A stretch of DNA of 38,237 bases, from positions 1 to 38,237 of the forward strand of contig MVJJ01000090.1 in NCBI GenBank assembly GCA_003266145.1, written 5' to 3'. The notes beneath the pieces were generated by a model. The model saw only the letters and a list, made by a program, of their open reading frames with translations, did not search any database and was not told where the DNA came from. Shown one piece after another: positions 26,921 to 36,060 of this stretch (position 1 is its first letter; every line of letters starts with the position of its first letter). The position numbers and the translations under genes were made by a program. This stretch comes from Methanosphaera sp. SHI613 (GTDB lineage: Archaea > Methanobacteriota > Methanobacteria > Methanobacteriales > Methanobacteriaceae).

Positions 26921-27813
26921 CATTTTCAGGTGGAATTCATAAACATAATGAAATTGAAGAACTGATTGAGGATTTAGGCGGATTTGTTTTACAGAAAAAC
27001 GACCAACAGTTGGACGTTACCATAACAATGGCTGTCCCGGCTGAAGATACAGATAAGATAGAAGCCAAGGCAAAGGAGCTTTTGGGTACTGTTGAGATAT
27101 CACCTCTTGCCAGTACGGAAATAGCGGTAGTATCACCTACACTTGCACGTCAGCATCTTCCACATGCCGCATGTGATATCGCGGAATATTTGAGAAGATA
27201 CGGTACCAAGACAAACATGATAGGTCTGGCACGTGGAGCAGGTAAGGGAATATCACAGATTAACAAACAGGAAAAGGACCTTATCGAAGAACATGACCTG
27301 GCAATATTTTCATTGGGAAGTTTTGATGATTGTATACGTAAAAAGACACACCTCTTTGAGGATATTGACATTCCTGTTATCGTAACAGGCAGTCCTGAAA
27401 TTGCCGCCGAAGAGATAAATGCAAATGCGTACGTATCAGGTTTTGGACGTATACCTCGTAGATTGAAGCGTGGAGAAAATATCAGGGCGTTAAGACAATT
27501 GATAAAAGTATCTGAAGATATCATCTCCAAACAAAAAGAGGATTTGGAAGATGATCCTTTAATAGTGTCTCCTATTATCGTTAAAATTGCATTGGAACGT
27601 AACGTTCCTGAAGTAGCCCACATCAATGCACCAATGGCATTGGTCAGCCAGCTTGACGGAGTACGCGTAAAACTTCCTTATGACCAGTTCCATGAGGAAA
27701 TAGCCGATGTGAATGTTGAAGGATATCGCCTGGGAGATATCTCAGAAATCAAGAAATCCAAAATGTATGACCAGATTCTGGTTAAGATTTTACCTGAAAC
27801 CTCATTATACTAA
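26905..27813 (+). CDS. mmp7: Methanogenesis marker protein 7
   Basis: The 302-residue protein matches marker protein 7: GGIHKHNEIEELIEDLGG near the N-terminus, SPLASTEIAVVSPTLARQHL at about 71-90 and AEYLRRYGTKTNMIGLARG. Mmp7 was reported together with McrC, Mmp3 and Mmp17 in the complex that activates methyl-coenzyme M reductase with ATP. Thus the window holds two of these components, mcrC and mmp7, about 15 kb apart. GGAG stands 8 nt before the ATG, inside the end of the preceding gene. Confidence 0.85.
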   Translation: MYETMTFSGGIHKHNEIEELIEDLGGFVLQKNDQQLDVTITMAVPAEDTDKIEAKAKELLGTVEISPLASTEIAVVSPTLARQHLPHAACDIAEYLRRYGTKTNMIGLARGAGKGISQINKQEKDLIEEHDLAIFSLGSFDDCIRKKTHLFEDIDIPVIVTGSPEIAAEEINANAYVSGFGRIPRRLKRGENIRALRQLIKVSEDIISKQKEDLEDDPLIVSPIIVKIALERNVPEVAHINAPMALVSQLDGVRVKLPYDQFHEEIADVNVEGYRLGDISEIKKSKMYDQILVKILPETSLY

Positions 27814-27993
27814 CCTTCCCATTCCTTTTTTATGGAACATGCCCCATTATTCATGAAATCATATCCTATTTTTAAACATGCTTCTTGATAAAATATTACA
27901 AAAGGTAACTTTAAAAGACAAAAGTTAATATAAAATAATTTTTAAAACATTATATATTGAAGAAATGTTAATCAATAATGTTTATACTCATTG

Positions 27994-28010
27994 GAATAAA
28001 TTATTTATTC
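27994..28010. repeat. Hairpin before the mrp ribosome binding site
   Basis: GAATAAA and TTTATTC form a 7-bp stem with a 3-nt loop, extended outwards by ATT/AAT with one bulge. It lies just before AAGGAG of the mrp gene. A TATA-like ATTATATATTG is seen near 27949-27959. Confidence 0.35.
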
Positions 28011-28027
28011 AATAAGGAGTTGAGAGA

Positions 28028-28885
28028 ATGGCACATGAACATGGAGCCGATTTATCTGATGAAGAAAAGAAAGCAATAATGGAACAAAATATTAATTTAA
28101 CTCGTAATTTAGCTAACATTAAATATAAAGTAGCTGTTATGAGTGGTAAAGGAGGAGTTGGAAAATCAACCGTATCCGTTAACTTAGCTCAAGCATTCAA
28201 TGCTATGGGATTGAAAACCGCTATTTTTGATGTGGATATTCATGGACCTAATGTTCCTAAGATGTTGGGAATTGAAGGTGAACAGATGGGAGTTAAGGGA
28301 AATAAGTTACTGCCTGTAGAAACAGATGATGGAATTTTGGTTGCATCAATGGCATTTTTAATTGAAAACATTGGTTCACCTATCATCTGGAGAGGACCTC
28401 AAAAAACTGGCGCCATCAAACAGTTAATATCAGACGTTGCATGGAGCGACATTGACGTAATGATATTCGACAACCCACCGGGCACCGGAGACGAACCGTT
28501 AACAGTTCTTCAGACAATACCTAACCTGGATGCTGCCATAATGGTTACTACACCTAGTTCAGTTTCCGAAGAGGATGTTATCAAATGTGTGACAATGACC
28601 AAAATGTTAAACATCAACAATATAGGTCTTGTAGAGAACATGTCATACTTCGAATGTCCTAACTGTCATGAAAAACATAACATCTTCGGTGACAGTAAGG
28701 GCCGTGACTTTGCAAATGCTATGGAAGTCAAGTACCTGGGTAATCTGCCGTTTAGAACGGAAGTGTCTGAATCCGCTGATAAATATGATACGCCTATCGT
28801 AAAATCAGACCCTGACAGTACCGCCGCAAAAGCATTTGTTGAGATTGCGGAAAAAATTCAGGAAGAATACTTCAATAAGGACTGA
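28028..28885 (+). CDS. Mrp/NBP35-family Fe-S cluster carrier ATPase
   Basis: The 285-residue protein has the deviant Walker A SGKGGVGKST at 39-48, a DVDIHGPNVP segment near 68-77 and DNPPGTGDE at 148-156. Cys210 and Cys213 (ECPNCH) form the CxxC that holds a bridging [4Fe-4S] cluster in the dimer. Its role is to carry and deliver Fe-S clusters to target proteins, of which a methanogen has many. It has no N-terminal ferredoxin-like cysteines. AAGGAG precedes the ATG. Confidence 0.92.
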   Translation: MAHEHGADLSDEEKKAIMEQNINLTRNLANIKYKVAVMSGKGGVGKSTVSVNLAQAFNAMGLKTAIFDVDIHGPNVPKMLGIEGEQMGVKGNKLLPVETDDGILVASMAFLIENIGSPIIWRGPQKTGAIKQLISDVAWSDIDVMIFDNPPGTGDEPLTVLQTIPNLDAAIMVTTPSSVSEEDVIKCVTMTKMLNINNIGLVENMSYFECPNCHEKHNIFGDSKGRDFANAMEVKYLGNLPFRTEVSESADKYDTPIVKSDPDSTAAKAFVEIAEKIQEEYFNKD

Positions 28886-29095
28886 TTCCTTATTTTCCAC
28901 TTTTTTTAATTTTGAATGATATTATTTTTGTGAGTTCTTCATGATGCAAGATGATGTTGAAAAAATCTTTTAATTACTAAAAGTTATTTATAGGATAAGG
29001 ATAAAATAATATTATTGTAAACAATAATTAAAAAAAATAAAGATAAAAAAAATAATTATACTAATCAACTATGTAAAATAAGATGAGGTGAAACA

Positions 29096-29716
29096 ATGAC
29101 AGATAGTGAAAAAAACTTCAAAGGAACAACAACCGTAGGATTTGCATGTAAAGATGGTGTCGTATTGGCAACAGAAAAAAGAGCAACCATGGGTGCATTA
29201 GTAGCAAACAAAGGTGCAGACAAATTATTCCAACTTGATGACAAGATAGGTGCAACCATAGCAGGTACTGTCTCCCATGCACAATCATTAATGGACGTGC
29301 TAAAAGCGGAAATATCATTATACAAGTTAAGAAACGATAAGGAAATGTCCCTTGATGCACTTGCAGTATTAACAAGTAACATCCTCAAATCAGGACCATT
29401 TATGGTACAGACCATCATCGGAGGAGTGGATAAGGATGGTGCCAAATTATACTCATTAGATCCAAGTGGAAGTTACATCAAAGACGACTGCATATCCACA
29501 GGTTCAGGTTCACCATATGCTTACGGAGTACTTGAAGACAGATACACACCTGAATTAACAGTTGAAGAAGGTAAAATTGTTGCAATAAAAGCTTTGACTT
29601 CAGCAATGGAAAGAGATGTTTACTCAGGAAATGGTTACAGATTAGCAACAATCACTGCTGAGGGCATGAAAATATACACCCCAGAAGAGATAGAAGAAAT
29701 TAAAAGTAACATGTAA
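29096..29716 (+). CDS. psmB: Proteasome beta subunit
   Basis: The catalytic subunit of the archaeal 20S proteasome, 206 residues. A 10-residue propeptide ends at Gly10; cleavage exposes Thr11, the nucleophile, in the FKG-TTTVG context. The following ATEKRATMG contains the catalytic lysine, and GSGSPYAYGVLE near 138-149 is the conserved Ser-Gly-Ser segment. GAGGTGA before the ATG is a strong ribosome binding site. It is followed, after a long gap, by fttA, the same neighbour order as in Methanothermobacter. Confidence 0.95.
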   Translation: MTDSEKNFKGTTTVGFACKDGVVLATEKRATMGALVANKGADKLFQLDDKIGATIAGTVSHAQSLMDVLKAEISLYKLRNDKEMSLDALAVLTSNILKSGPFMVQTIIGGVDKDGAKLYSLDPSGSYIKDDCISTGSGSPYAYGVLEDRYTPELTVEEGKIVAIKALTSAMERDVYSGNGYRLATITAEGMKIYTPEEIEEIKSNM

Positions 29717-30067
29717 CTTTTATTAAAAACTCTTCAACTTTTTTTTCAATATTAAAAAAGAACTATTATATATAAGATAGTACAAAAATATTATATAGAT
29801 TTGTTTTAAAAACTTATTATTTTATTATTCAATAAAATTAATACTGACTAATTAATCTAGTTATATTTAAAAAATTCGAATGAATACTTATTATTAAAAT
29901 ATAACTGTCATTTCAATTTAAAGTAATTTAATACTTTTTAAAATTCTAATTTAAATTAATAAATTATTTAATTAAACTAAAGAACTACGAAAACTAAACT
30001 AATTCTTTATTATTATTAAAAATTAGGTAAAATAAAATAAAAAGAATACTAGAGAGAGTGATCAATT
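29717..30067. other. Long AU-rich gap and leader before fttA
   Basis: This 351-base gap has a T8 run at 29739-29746 just behind psmB, TATA-like sequences near 29764-29776 and 29786-29797, and several later T-rich runs. If transcription starts at the first of these TATA-like sites, the fttA leader is about 270 nt long. I see no open frame or stable hairpin. Confidence 0.4.
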
Positions 30068-31975
30068 ATGTGTGCCATGATTGAAGAAATTAAAGAAAAA
30101 ATCATTGAAAACTTACCTGAAAGAGTTAAACTAGCAAAAGTAGAGTTTGAAGGACCAGAAATCGTCATATACACAAAAAATCCAGAGATAATAAAAGACA
30201 ATGGAAGTTTAATAAGAGATCTGGCAAAGGATATACGTAAAAGAATTATTATACGATCAGACAAATCCGTATTAATGGAACCGAACGAAACAATAGAAAA
30301 AATAGAAGAGATAGTTCCTAAAGAAGCAGAAATAACAGACATATCCTTTGATGACGTAACATGCGAAGTAATTATAGAATCCAAAAAACCAGGACTCGTA
30401 ATTGGAAAATATGGGGCAACATCACGTGAAATAGTAAAACAAACAGGATGGGCACCAAAAATATTAAGAACACCACCAATTACGTCAGAAACCGTTCAGA
30501 GAATAAGATTAACATTAAAAAGAAACAGTAAGGAAAGAAAAGAATTCCTACAAAAACTCGGTAAAAGAATTCACAGGGAAGCATTGTTCGACAATGACTG
30601 GACCAGATTAACATCCCTCGGTGGATTCAGAGAAGTCGGAAGATCATGTCTATTCCTACAAACACCAAACAGTAAAGTAATACTCGACTGTGGTGTAAAC
30701 GTAGCAGGAGTGGATGACAAAACATCATACCCATACCTGAACGTACCTGAATTCAACCTAAATGACCTGGATGCTGTAATCGTAACACACGCACACCTTG
30801 ACCATTCAGGATTCGTACCATACCTCTACCACTACGGATATGAAGGACCAACATACTGTACAACACCTACAAGAGACCTTATGACACTGCTTCAGCAGGA
30901 CCACATAGACATATCCCATAGGGAAGACAACCCATTACCTTTCAACATAAAGGACGTAAAGGAAACAATCAACAAGACAATATGTCTAGACTATGGAGAA
31001 GTAACCGACATATCACCAGATATAAGACTGACCCTTCACAACGCAGGACACATCGTAGGTTCAGCCATGGCTCACCTACACATCGGTGACGGAAAACACA
31101 ACTTCGTATATACAGGTGACTTCAAAAACGAAAAAAGCAGACTTCTAGAACCATCAGTGACAAGATTCCCACGTATAGAATCAATGGTAATGGAAAGTAC
31201 CTACGGTGGTCATGAAGACGTAACACCTACAAGAAATACCGCAGAAAAAGAACTGATAAAAACCATATACTCCACATTAAACCGTGGCGGAAAAGTATTG
31301 ATTCCTGTATTTGCAGTAGGAAGAGCACAGGAAATAATGATCGTGCTTGAAGAATATATAAACCATGGAATACTCAAGGACGTACCGGTATATCTTGACG
31401 GAATGATATGGGAAGCAACAGCTATCCATACAGCCCACCCTGAATACCTAAGCAATGACCTAAGAGATCAGATATTCCACATAGGCAAAAACCCATTCAT
31501 ATCAGAAGTATTCAAGAAAGTAACAAACCAACAACAAAGAACAGATATCCAGGAAAGCGACGAGCCATGTGTAATACTCTCAACATCAGGTATGCTGACA
31601 GGTGGAAATTCCGTAGAATACTTCAAACACATATGTGAAGATGAAAGAAATACAATAATCTTCGTAGGATACCAGTCAGAAGGATCCCTCGGAAGAAGAA
31701 TACAGAAAGGATGGGAAGAAGTACCTATGGATGACGATGGAGTAACAAGATTATACCACATCAACCTGGAAGTTACCACAATAGACGGATTCAGTGGTCA
31801 CAGTGATAGGAAACAGCTCATGGAATACGTACGCAGACTATCACCAAAACCAGATAAGGTATTGGTATGTCACGGAGATGCATATAAAGCATTGGATTTA
31901 GCAAGCAGTATCTATCGTTCATACAAACTTGAAACGAAAACTCCTATGAACCTTGAAACAACAAGGTTACAATAA
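30068..31975 (+). CDS. fttA: Transcription termination factor FttA (aCPSF1)
   Basis: A 635-residue metallo-beta-lactamase/beta-CASP ribonuclease with N-terminal KH domains. The KH motif GKYG lies at 113-116, the metal-binding HAHLDH motif at 241-246, and later motifs include GHIVGSA (near 326), the TGDF segment, STSGMLTGG (near 515) and SGHSDR (near 588). FttA cuts nascent RNA and dislodges RNA polymerase at U-rich 3' ends, the main termination mechanism in archaea. The start is the first ATG, with GAGTGATC five bases before it. Neighbour order psmB-fttA-purM-comC-comDE fits that known in Methanobacteriales. Confidence 0.95.
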   Translation: MCAMIEEIKEKIIENLPERVKLAKVEFEGPEIVIYTKNPEIIKDNGSLIRDLAKDIRKRIIIRSDKSVLMEPNETIEKIEEIVPKEAEITDISFDDVTCEVIIESKKPGLVIGKYGATSREIVKQTGWAPKILRTPPITSETVQRIRLTLKRNSKERKEFLQKLGKRIHREALFDNDWTRLTSLGGFREVGRSCLFLQTPNSKVILDCGVNVAGVDDKTSYPYLNVPEFNLNDLDAVIVTHAHLDHSGFVPYLYHYGYEGPTYCTTPTRDLMTLLQQDHIDISHREDNPLPFNIKDVKETINKTICLDYGEVTDISPDIRLTLHNAGHIVGSAMAHLHIGDGKHNFVYTGDFKNEKSRLLEPSVTRFPRIESMVMESTYGGHEDVTPTRNTAEKELIKTIYSTLNRGGKVLIPVFAVGRAQEIMIVLEEYINHGILKDVPVYLDGMIWEATAIHTAHPEYLSNDLRDQIFHIGKNPFISEVFKKVTNQQQRTDIQESDEPCVILSTSGMLTGGNSVEYFKHICEDERNTIIFVGYQSEGSLGRRIQKGWEEVPMDDDGVTRLYHINLEVTTIDGFSGHSDRKQLMEYVRRLSPKPDKVLVCHGDAYKALDLASSIYRSYKLETKTPMNLETTRLQ

Positions 31976-32040
31976 ACCCCCCTCAAACTCTCTCTTTTTA
32001 AAAATGATTAAAAAAATAAAATATAAAACTGAGAAATTAG

Positions 32041-32060
32041 AAATATATTTATATATTAAT
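32041..32060 (+). promoter_or_regulatory. TATA region of purM
   Basis: An AATATATTTATATATTAAT stretch about 100 nt before the purM ATG. Start near 32080 would give a leader of about 75 nt. Confidence 0.4.
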
Positions 32061-32155
32061 TAATTATTCATTTTTCAAGATGAAAAAATACGACATCATA
32101 AAAAGAGTAATAAATAAAAAAAATAATAATTACTATCATTTAAAAGGTGAAATAC

Positions 32156-33181
32156 ATGGTTACATATTCTGAAGCAGGTGTAGATATTAGTTTAGAAGAA
32201 CAAACAGTCAAAGCACTTACAGGAGAATTATCCGAAACATTAGACTACCAAAACATAATAAAAAACGACGGCCACTTTGCAGCATTAGTCGACTTCGGTT
32301 CACAGGCAATTGCCATGAGTACCGACGGAGTAGGAAGTAAGATCCTAATAGCAAATCTGATGAACAAATTTGATACCGTTGGAATCGACTGTATAGCAAT
32401 GGTCGTAAACGACATATTATGTGTTGGCGCAAAACCAATAGCTATGGTGGACTACCTTGCAGTAGAAAAACCGGAACCGGAAGTTGCACGTCAAATTGGA
32501 ATAGGACTTAAAGAAGGATGTAAACAGTCAAACATTGCAATGATTGGTGGAGAAACAGCATCCCTCCCAAAAATAATCAAAGACTTTGACCTTGCAGGTA
32601 CAGGTATTGGAGTTGTAGATAAAGACAAGATTATTACAGGTTCCGATATAAAAGATGGAGACATAATCATAGGTATAGCAAGTAGTGGAGTACACAGTAA
32701 CGGTTTAAGTTTAGCAAGAAAAGCATTACTTGACATTGCAAACTACAAAGTGGATGACCCCTTACCAACAAATACAAGCATCACTGTAGGAGAAGCATTA
32801 CTTGAACCTACAATCATCTATGTAAAAGCAATAATGGACCTCTTGGATTCCGACATTGAAGTACATGGATTAGGCCATATAACCGGTGGAGGATTCAGCA
32901 ACTTAAAAAGGTTAAATCATGACATGAGCTACCTGATAAACAACCTACCTGAAACATTACCAGTATTCAAAGCAATACAAGCAACAGGAATAGAATCAAA
33001 AGAAATGTACCACGTATTCAATATGGGAATAGGATTTGCCGTAATATTGGATGAACAATACAAGGACCAAGCACTTGAAATATTAAGCAAACACCATGAC
33101 TGCTATGTAATAGGACAGGTCGTCGAAGATGATCAAAACGTAGTAGTGATTGAAAAAGAGGATGAAATAATTAAACTATAA
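32156..33181 (+). CDS. purM: Phosphoribosylformylglycinamidine cyclo-ligase
   Basis: PurM closes the imidazole ring of purines (FGAM to AIR, ATP-dependent). The 341-residue protein has STDGVGSK at 55-62, MVVNDILCVGAKP at about 82-94 and GGETAS at 131-136, all typical. The ATG at 32156 is chosen because AAAGGTGAAA lies before it; the in-frame GTG at 32147 is part of that site. It precedes comC by 12 nt, so the purine gene probably shares a transcript with a coenzyme M gene. Confidence 0.94.
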   Translation: MVTYSEAGVDISLEEQTVKALTGELSETLDYQNIIKNDGHFAALVDFGSQAIAMSTDGVGSKILIANLMNKFDTVGIDCIAMVVNDILCVGAKPIAMVDYLAVEKPEPEVARQIGIGLKEGCKQSNIAMIGGETASLPKIIKDFDLAGTGIGVVDKDKIITGSDIKDGDIIIGIASSGVHSNGLSLARKALLDIANYKVDDPLPTNTSITVGEALLEPTIIYVKAIMDLLDSDIEVHGLGHITGGGFSNLKRLNHDMSYLINNLPETLPVFKAIQATGIESKEMYHVFNMGIGFAVILDEQYKDQALEILSKHHDCYVIGQVVEDDQNVVVIEKEDEIIKL

Positions 33182-33193
33182 GGAGAACAAAAA

Positions 33194-34225
33194 ATGAAGA
33201 TAAGTGTTGAAAACGAAACAAAATTAATCGAGGAGATTCTACAGGCATATGGCGTGAAAGAAAATGAGGCAAGAATAGTTGCAGATGTAATAACCGACGG
33301 AGACTTAAAGGGATTTTCCACCCATGGAATAGGAAGATTCCCACAGTACATAAAAAGCATCAAGGCAGGTACAATTCTAACGGAAGGAGACTATGAAATA
33401 GAAAAAGAAACCGAAGCTACCGCATTGATAAATGGAAACCATAAATTCGGACATTACGTTACCGTAAAAGCAATGGATTTGGCAGTGGAAAAAGCATCAA
33501 AGACCGGTGTTGGAATTGTAGGAATTCATGACAGTAACCACTATGGTATAGCCGGTTATTACTCAGACCTAGCAAGCCTACAGGACATGATTGGAATAGT
33601 CATATCCAATACCGAACCTGCAATGGCTCCTTTCGGAGGTAAAAAAGCCTTACTGGGTACCAACCCAATAACCATCAGCATACCATCAGATGACATACAC
33701 ACATACATCTGCGTAGATATGGCTACAAGTATCACCGCAAGAGGAACATTACTCCAGGCAAAAAGAAAAAATGAACAGATACCTGAAGGATTAGCACTCG
33801 ACAAGGATGGTAACCCAACTACTGACCCAGAAGAAGGATTGAACGGTTCAATATTACCATTCGGTGGATTCAAAGGATACGCATTAGCATTCATGTTTGA
33901 ATTACTTGCAGGTCCACTTGTAGGAGCGGAAGTTGGAGATAAAGTACAAGGTACCGCAACTCCTGATGAAATGTGTACAAAAGGAGATTTACTTATCGTA
34001 ATTGATCCAGAACACTTTGCAGGTTCCATGCAATTCAAATTCTTTGTTGACCAGTTCATAAGGGAAATCCGTGAAGAAAACGGCGTAATTCCTGGAGATC
34101 GTGAAGTAGAAAACATAAGAAACAACAAAGAAAATGGAATAAACATAGATTCAACATTATATGACCAGTTAACTGACATTGCTCAGGAAAAAGGATTGGA
34201 TATAGAATCATACTTCGAGGAATAA
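33194..34225 (+). CDS. comC: L-sulfolactate dehydrogenase ComC (coenzyme M biosynthesis)
   Basis: A member of the malate/L-lactate dehydrogenase family (type 2), 343 residues. Conserved features are STHGIGRFPQYI near 42-53, HDSNHYGIAGYY near 113-124 and APFGGKKALLGTNP. The methanogen enzyme oxidises sulfolactate to sulfopyruvate for coenzyme M. The presence of comDE just downstream supports that function over a plain malate dehydrogenase. AAGGAGAACAAAA stands before the ATG. Confidence 0.88.
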   Translation: MKISVENETKLIEEILQAYGVKENEARIVADVITDGDLKGFSTHGIGRFPQYIKSIKAGTILTEGDYEIEKETEATALINGNHKFGHYVTVKAMDLAVEKASKTGVGIVGIHDSNHYGIAGYYSDLASLQDMIGIVISNTEPAMAPFGGKKALLGTNPITISIPSDDIHTYICVDMATSITARGTLLQAKRKNEQIPEGLALDKDGNPTTDPEEGLNGSILPFGGFKGYALAFMFELLAGPLVGAEVGDKVQGTATPDEMCTKGDLLIVIDPEHFAGSMQFKFFVDQFIREIREENGVIPGDREVENIRNNKENGINIDSTLYDQLTDIAQEKGLDIESYFEE

Positions 34226-34336
34226 ATCGTCCATAACACTATCTTCACCACCTACATTTATTTACTTTTTTTAAGAAAGTTAATATCAACTTTAAAATAA
34301 ATCATTAATAAACCCAATCATATAAGGAGACTAATA

Positions 34337-34840
34337 ATGGATAGTACAGATGTCATTTATAATGGTATTAAGGAAGCCGGAATCAACTTCATCGTAAGCG
34401 TTCCATGTGCAAATCTCAAGAAACTGCTGGAACTTATTGATGAAGATGACCAGATAACCCATGTACCTGTAACAAGGGAAGAGGAAGGATTTGGAATTTG
34501 TGCAGGAGCGTACATGGGAGGCATGAATGTAGCGATATTGATGCAGAACTCAGGACTTGGAAATAGCGTAAATGTCCTAACGTCATTGTTTAAGTTATAT
34601 AACTTCCCTATCTTAATGATAATAAGCCATAGGGGAACTTTTGGTGAAGGAATATGTGGACAAGTTCCTATGGGTAAAGCAACCACGAAGGTCCTGGACA
34701 GTCTGGACATTATCTATGAAAAGATAAGTCTACCAAGCCAGTCAACAGAATCCATAAAAAAGGCGTGGAACTTATCTGTCATCTCAGAGGAACCCATAGC
34801 GTTGTTGTTTGATATAAAGTATTGGAGCAGGTGTGAATGA
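34337..34840 (+). CDS. comD: Sulfopyruvate decarboxylase alpha subunit
   Basis: A 167-residue protein corresponding to the PYR-binding half of a thiamine diphosphate enzyme. VPVTREEEGFGICAGAYMGG near 44-63 contains the glutamate that activates the cofactor, and QNSGLGNSVN is also typical. With ComE it converts sulfopyruvate to sulfoacetaldehyde. Its stop overlaps the comE start (ATGA). AAGGAGA precedes the ATG. Confidence 0.92.
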   Translation: MDSTDVIYNGIKEAGINFIVSVPCANLKKLLELIDEDDQITHVPVTREEEGFGICAGAYMGGMNVAILMQNSGLGNSVNVLTSLFKLYNFPILMIISHRGTFGEGICGQVPMGKATTKVLDSLDIIYEKISLPSQSTESIKKAWNLSVISEEPIALLFDIKYWSRCE

Positions 34841-35415
34841 TGAAAAGGTATGATGCAATCAGGGCTGTCGTTAAAGATCTTGATGATGAATTGATAATAT
34901 CCAATATTGGAGTTCCATCAAAGGAGCTTCATGAAATCAGAGAATCCAAACATAATTTTTACATGCTTGGTTCAATGAGTATGGCTACACCGATAGGATT
35001 GGGTCTTGCCATGGCACTTGAGAGAAATGATGATGACAGAAAGGTAATTGTCCTTGATGGTGACGGTTCGGTACTGATGAATCTTGGTGAGCTTGTAACT
35101 GTATATTCCCAGAAAGCTGAAAATCTGATTATTGTAATCATAGACAATGAAGCATATGGGTCTACAGGTTCTCAGAAAACATATGCCTCAGAGGTAAGTC
35201 TATCAAATATTGCACGTAGTATTGGAATAAAAGAGGTCTATTACATTGATGCAAAAGACAGTGTGGAAGATATAGATATGAAGGAATATATTGAAAAAAG
35301 TGGCCCTGTTGTACTTCACATCAAGGTAAATCCAGGAAATTCCGATGCCAAGAATATAAAATTCACACCATCAAAGATAAAAAACAGATTCATGAAAACA
35401 ATCAAAGATAGATAA
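34837..35415 (+). CDS. comE: Sulfopyruvate decarboxylase beta subunit
   Basis: A 192-residue protein corresponding to the PP-binding half: the thiamine diphosphate motif begins GDGSVLMN at 75-82 and ends with IDNEAYG near 102-108, where Asn104 is the conserved metal ligand. It forms the enzyme with ComD. Start codon choice is between two adjacent ATGs at 34837 and 34840; the first overlaps comD. A T-rich run at about 35449-35456 may end the transcript. Confidence 0.92.
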   Translation: MMKRYDAIRAVVKDLDDELIISNIGVPSKELHEIRESKHNFYMLGSMSMATPIGLGLAMALERNDDDRKVIVLDGDGSVLMNLGELVTVYSQKAENLIIVIIDNEAYGSTGSQKTYASEVSLSNIARSIGIKEVYYIDAKDSVEDIDMKEYIEKSGPVVLHIKVNPGNSDAKNIKFTPSKIKNRFMKTIKDR

Positions 35416-35601
35416 CCAGTCAGTACATCAATTAATCACCAAACCCCTTATTTTTTTAAAATTGAAGAATATGCTATCTTTTACAGACAAACATTACAAT
35501 AATACATTCTTCCCAGTTATCTAAAGATTATGAAACTTGATTATCAGGATTGTCTTAATGAAAAAAATCCGAAATAATTATAATAAAAAAAGTATGTTGA
35601 T

Positions 35602-35635
35602 ATCAACCAATAATCTGATGTTGTTACTGGTTGAT
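35602..35635 (-). terminator. Hairpin with U-tract at the end of the candidate RNA
   Basis: ATCAACCA (35602-35609) pairs with TGGTTGAT (35628-35635), extended inward by three pairs after one mismatch. On the minus strand a run of seven T follows within about 15 nt. Confidence 0.45.
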
Positions 35636-35670
35636 TATAGAATATAATCTCATTAAAACTTTAAACATAA

Positions 35671-35712
35671 TTTATAATAGGCGATTTTTTTGTTTTATAA
35701 TAGGCGATTTTT
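35671..35712. repeat. Tandem 19-nt direct repeat
   Basis: TTTATAATAGGCGATTTTT occurs at 35671-35689 and 35694-35712, identical over 19 nt with a 4-nt spacer. The GGCG core stands out against AT-rich surroundings. Only two copies exist, so this is not a CRISPR array. Confidence 0.7.
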
Positions 35713-35759
35713 AATTCGATTATATTGTTTGTTAATTTACCTTGGAGTGAAATAACTAA

Positions 35760-35781
35760 ATACCTATACCCCTATAGGTAT
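35760..35781. promoter_or_regulatory. Palindrome at the predicted start of the candidate RNA
   Basis: ATACCTATA and TATAGGTAT form perfect 9-bp arms around CCCC. It begins about 24 bp downstream of a minus-strand TATA box, where archaeal repressors commonly bind; as RNA it would be a stable 5' hairpin. Confidence 0.5.
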
Positions 35782-35804
35782 AATAAATAATATGCACCTT
35801 ATCA

Positions 35805-35812
35805 TATATAAA
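35805..35812 (-). promoter_or_regulatory. TATA box of the candidate small RNA
   Basis: Minus strand TTTATATA flanked by CC and TGATAAGG. No protein gene lies downstream in this direction before comE, which is convergent. Confidence 0.5.
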
Positions 35813-35974
35813 GGTTAACAACAAAATCATTAAAAAAACTTGAAATTCATTAAGAGAAATATGAATCAAATATTAATAAGATCCAAACAGATATTAATAA
35901 AAACGAAACATAATACAGAAATTAAAGGTAAAATATTAAAAATAAGTTAAATAATTTAAAATGAATAAGAATAA

Positions 35975-36047
<73 letters not shown>

Positions 36048-36060
36048 ATCTTTTTTTAAA

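Larger units (their letters stand above)
35585..35781 (-). ncRNA. Possible independent small RNA gene between comE and the tRNA cluster
   Basis: Between comE and the tRNAs the minus strand shows an ordered set of signals: a TATA box TTTATATA (35805-35812), a perfect 9-bp hairpin palindrome at the predicted start (35760-35781), two copies of a 19-nt repeat (35671-35689 and 35694-35712), and a hairpin (35602-35635) followed by seven U near 35585-35591. No open reading frame longer than 13 codons is present. This would give an RNA of about 197 nt. Transcription is inferred only. A decayed gene with its leftover promoter is the main alternative. Confidence 0.4.

Noticed and set aside
29012..29029. 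ATTATTG-TAAA-CAATAAT hairpin before psmB
   Set aside because: A weak all-AT stem in very AT-rich DNA; no U-tract or position that suggests a function.
33559..34179. A 206-codon open frame on the minus strand across comC
   Set aside because: Same reason: a shadow of a well-recognised gene, with no ribosome binding site or family.
35671..35712. Tandem repeat as a CRISPR fragment
   Set aside because: Only two copies, a 4-nt spacer and no cas genes nearby.
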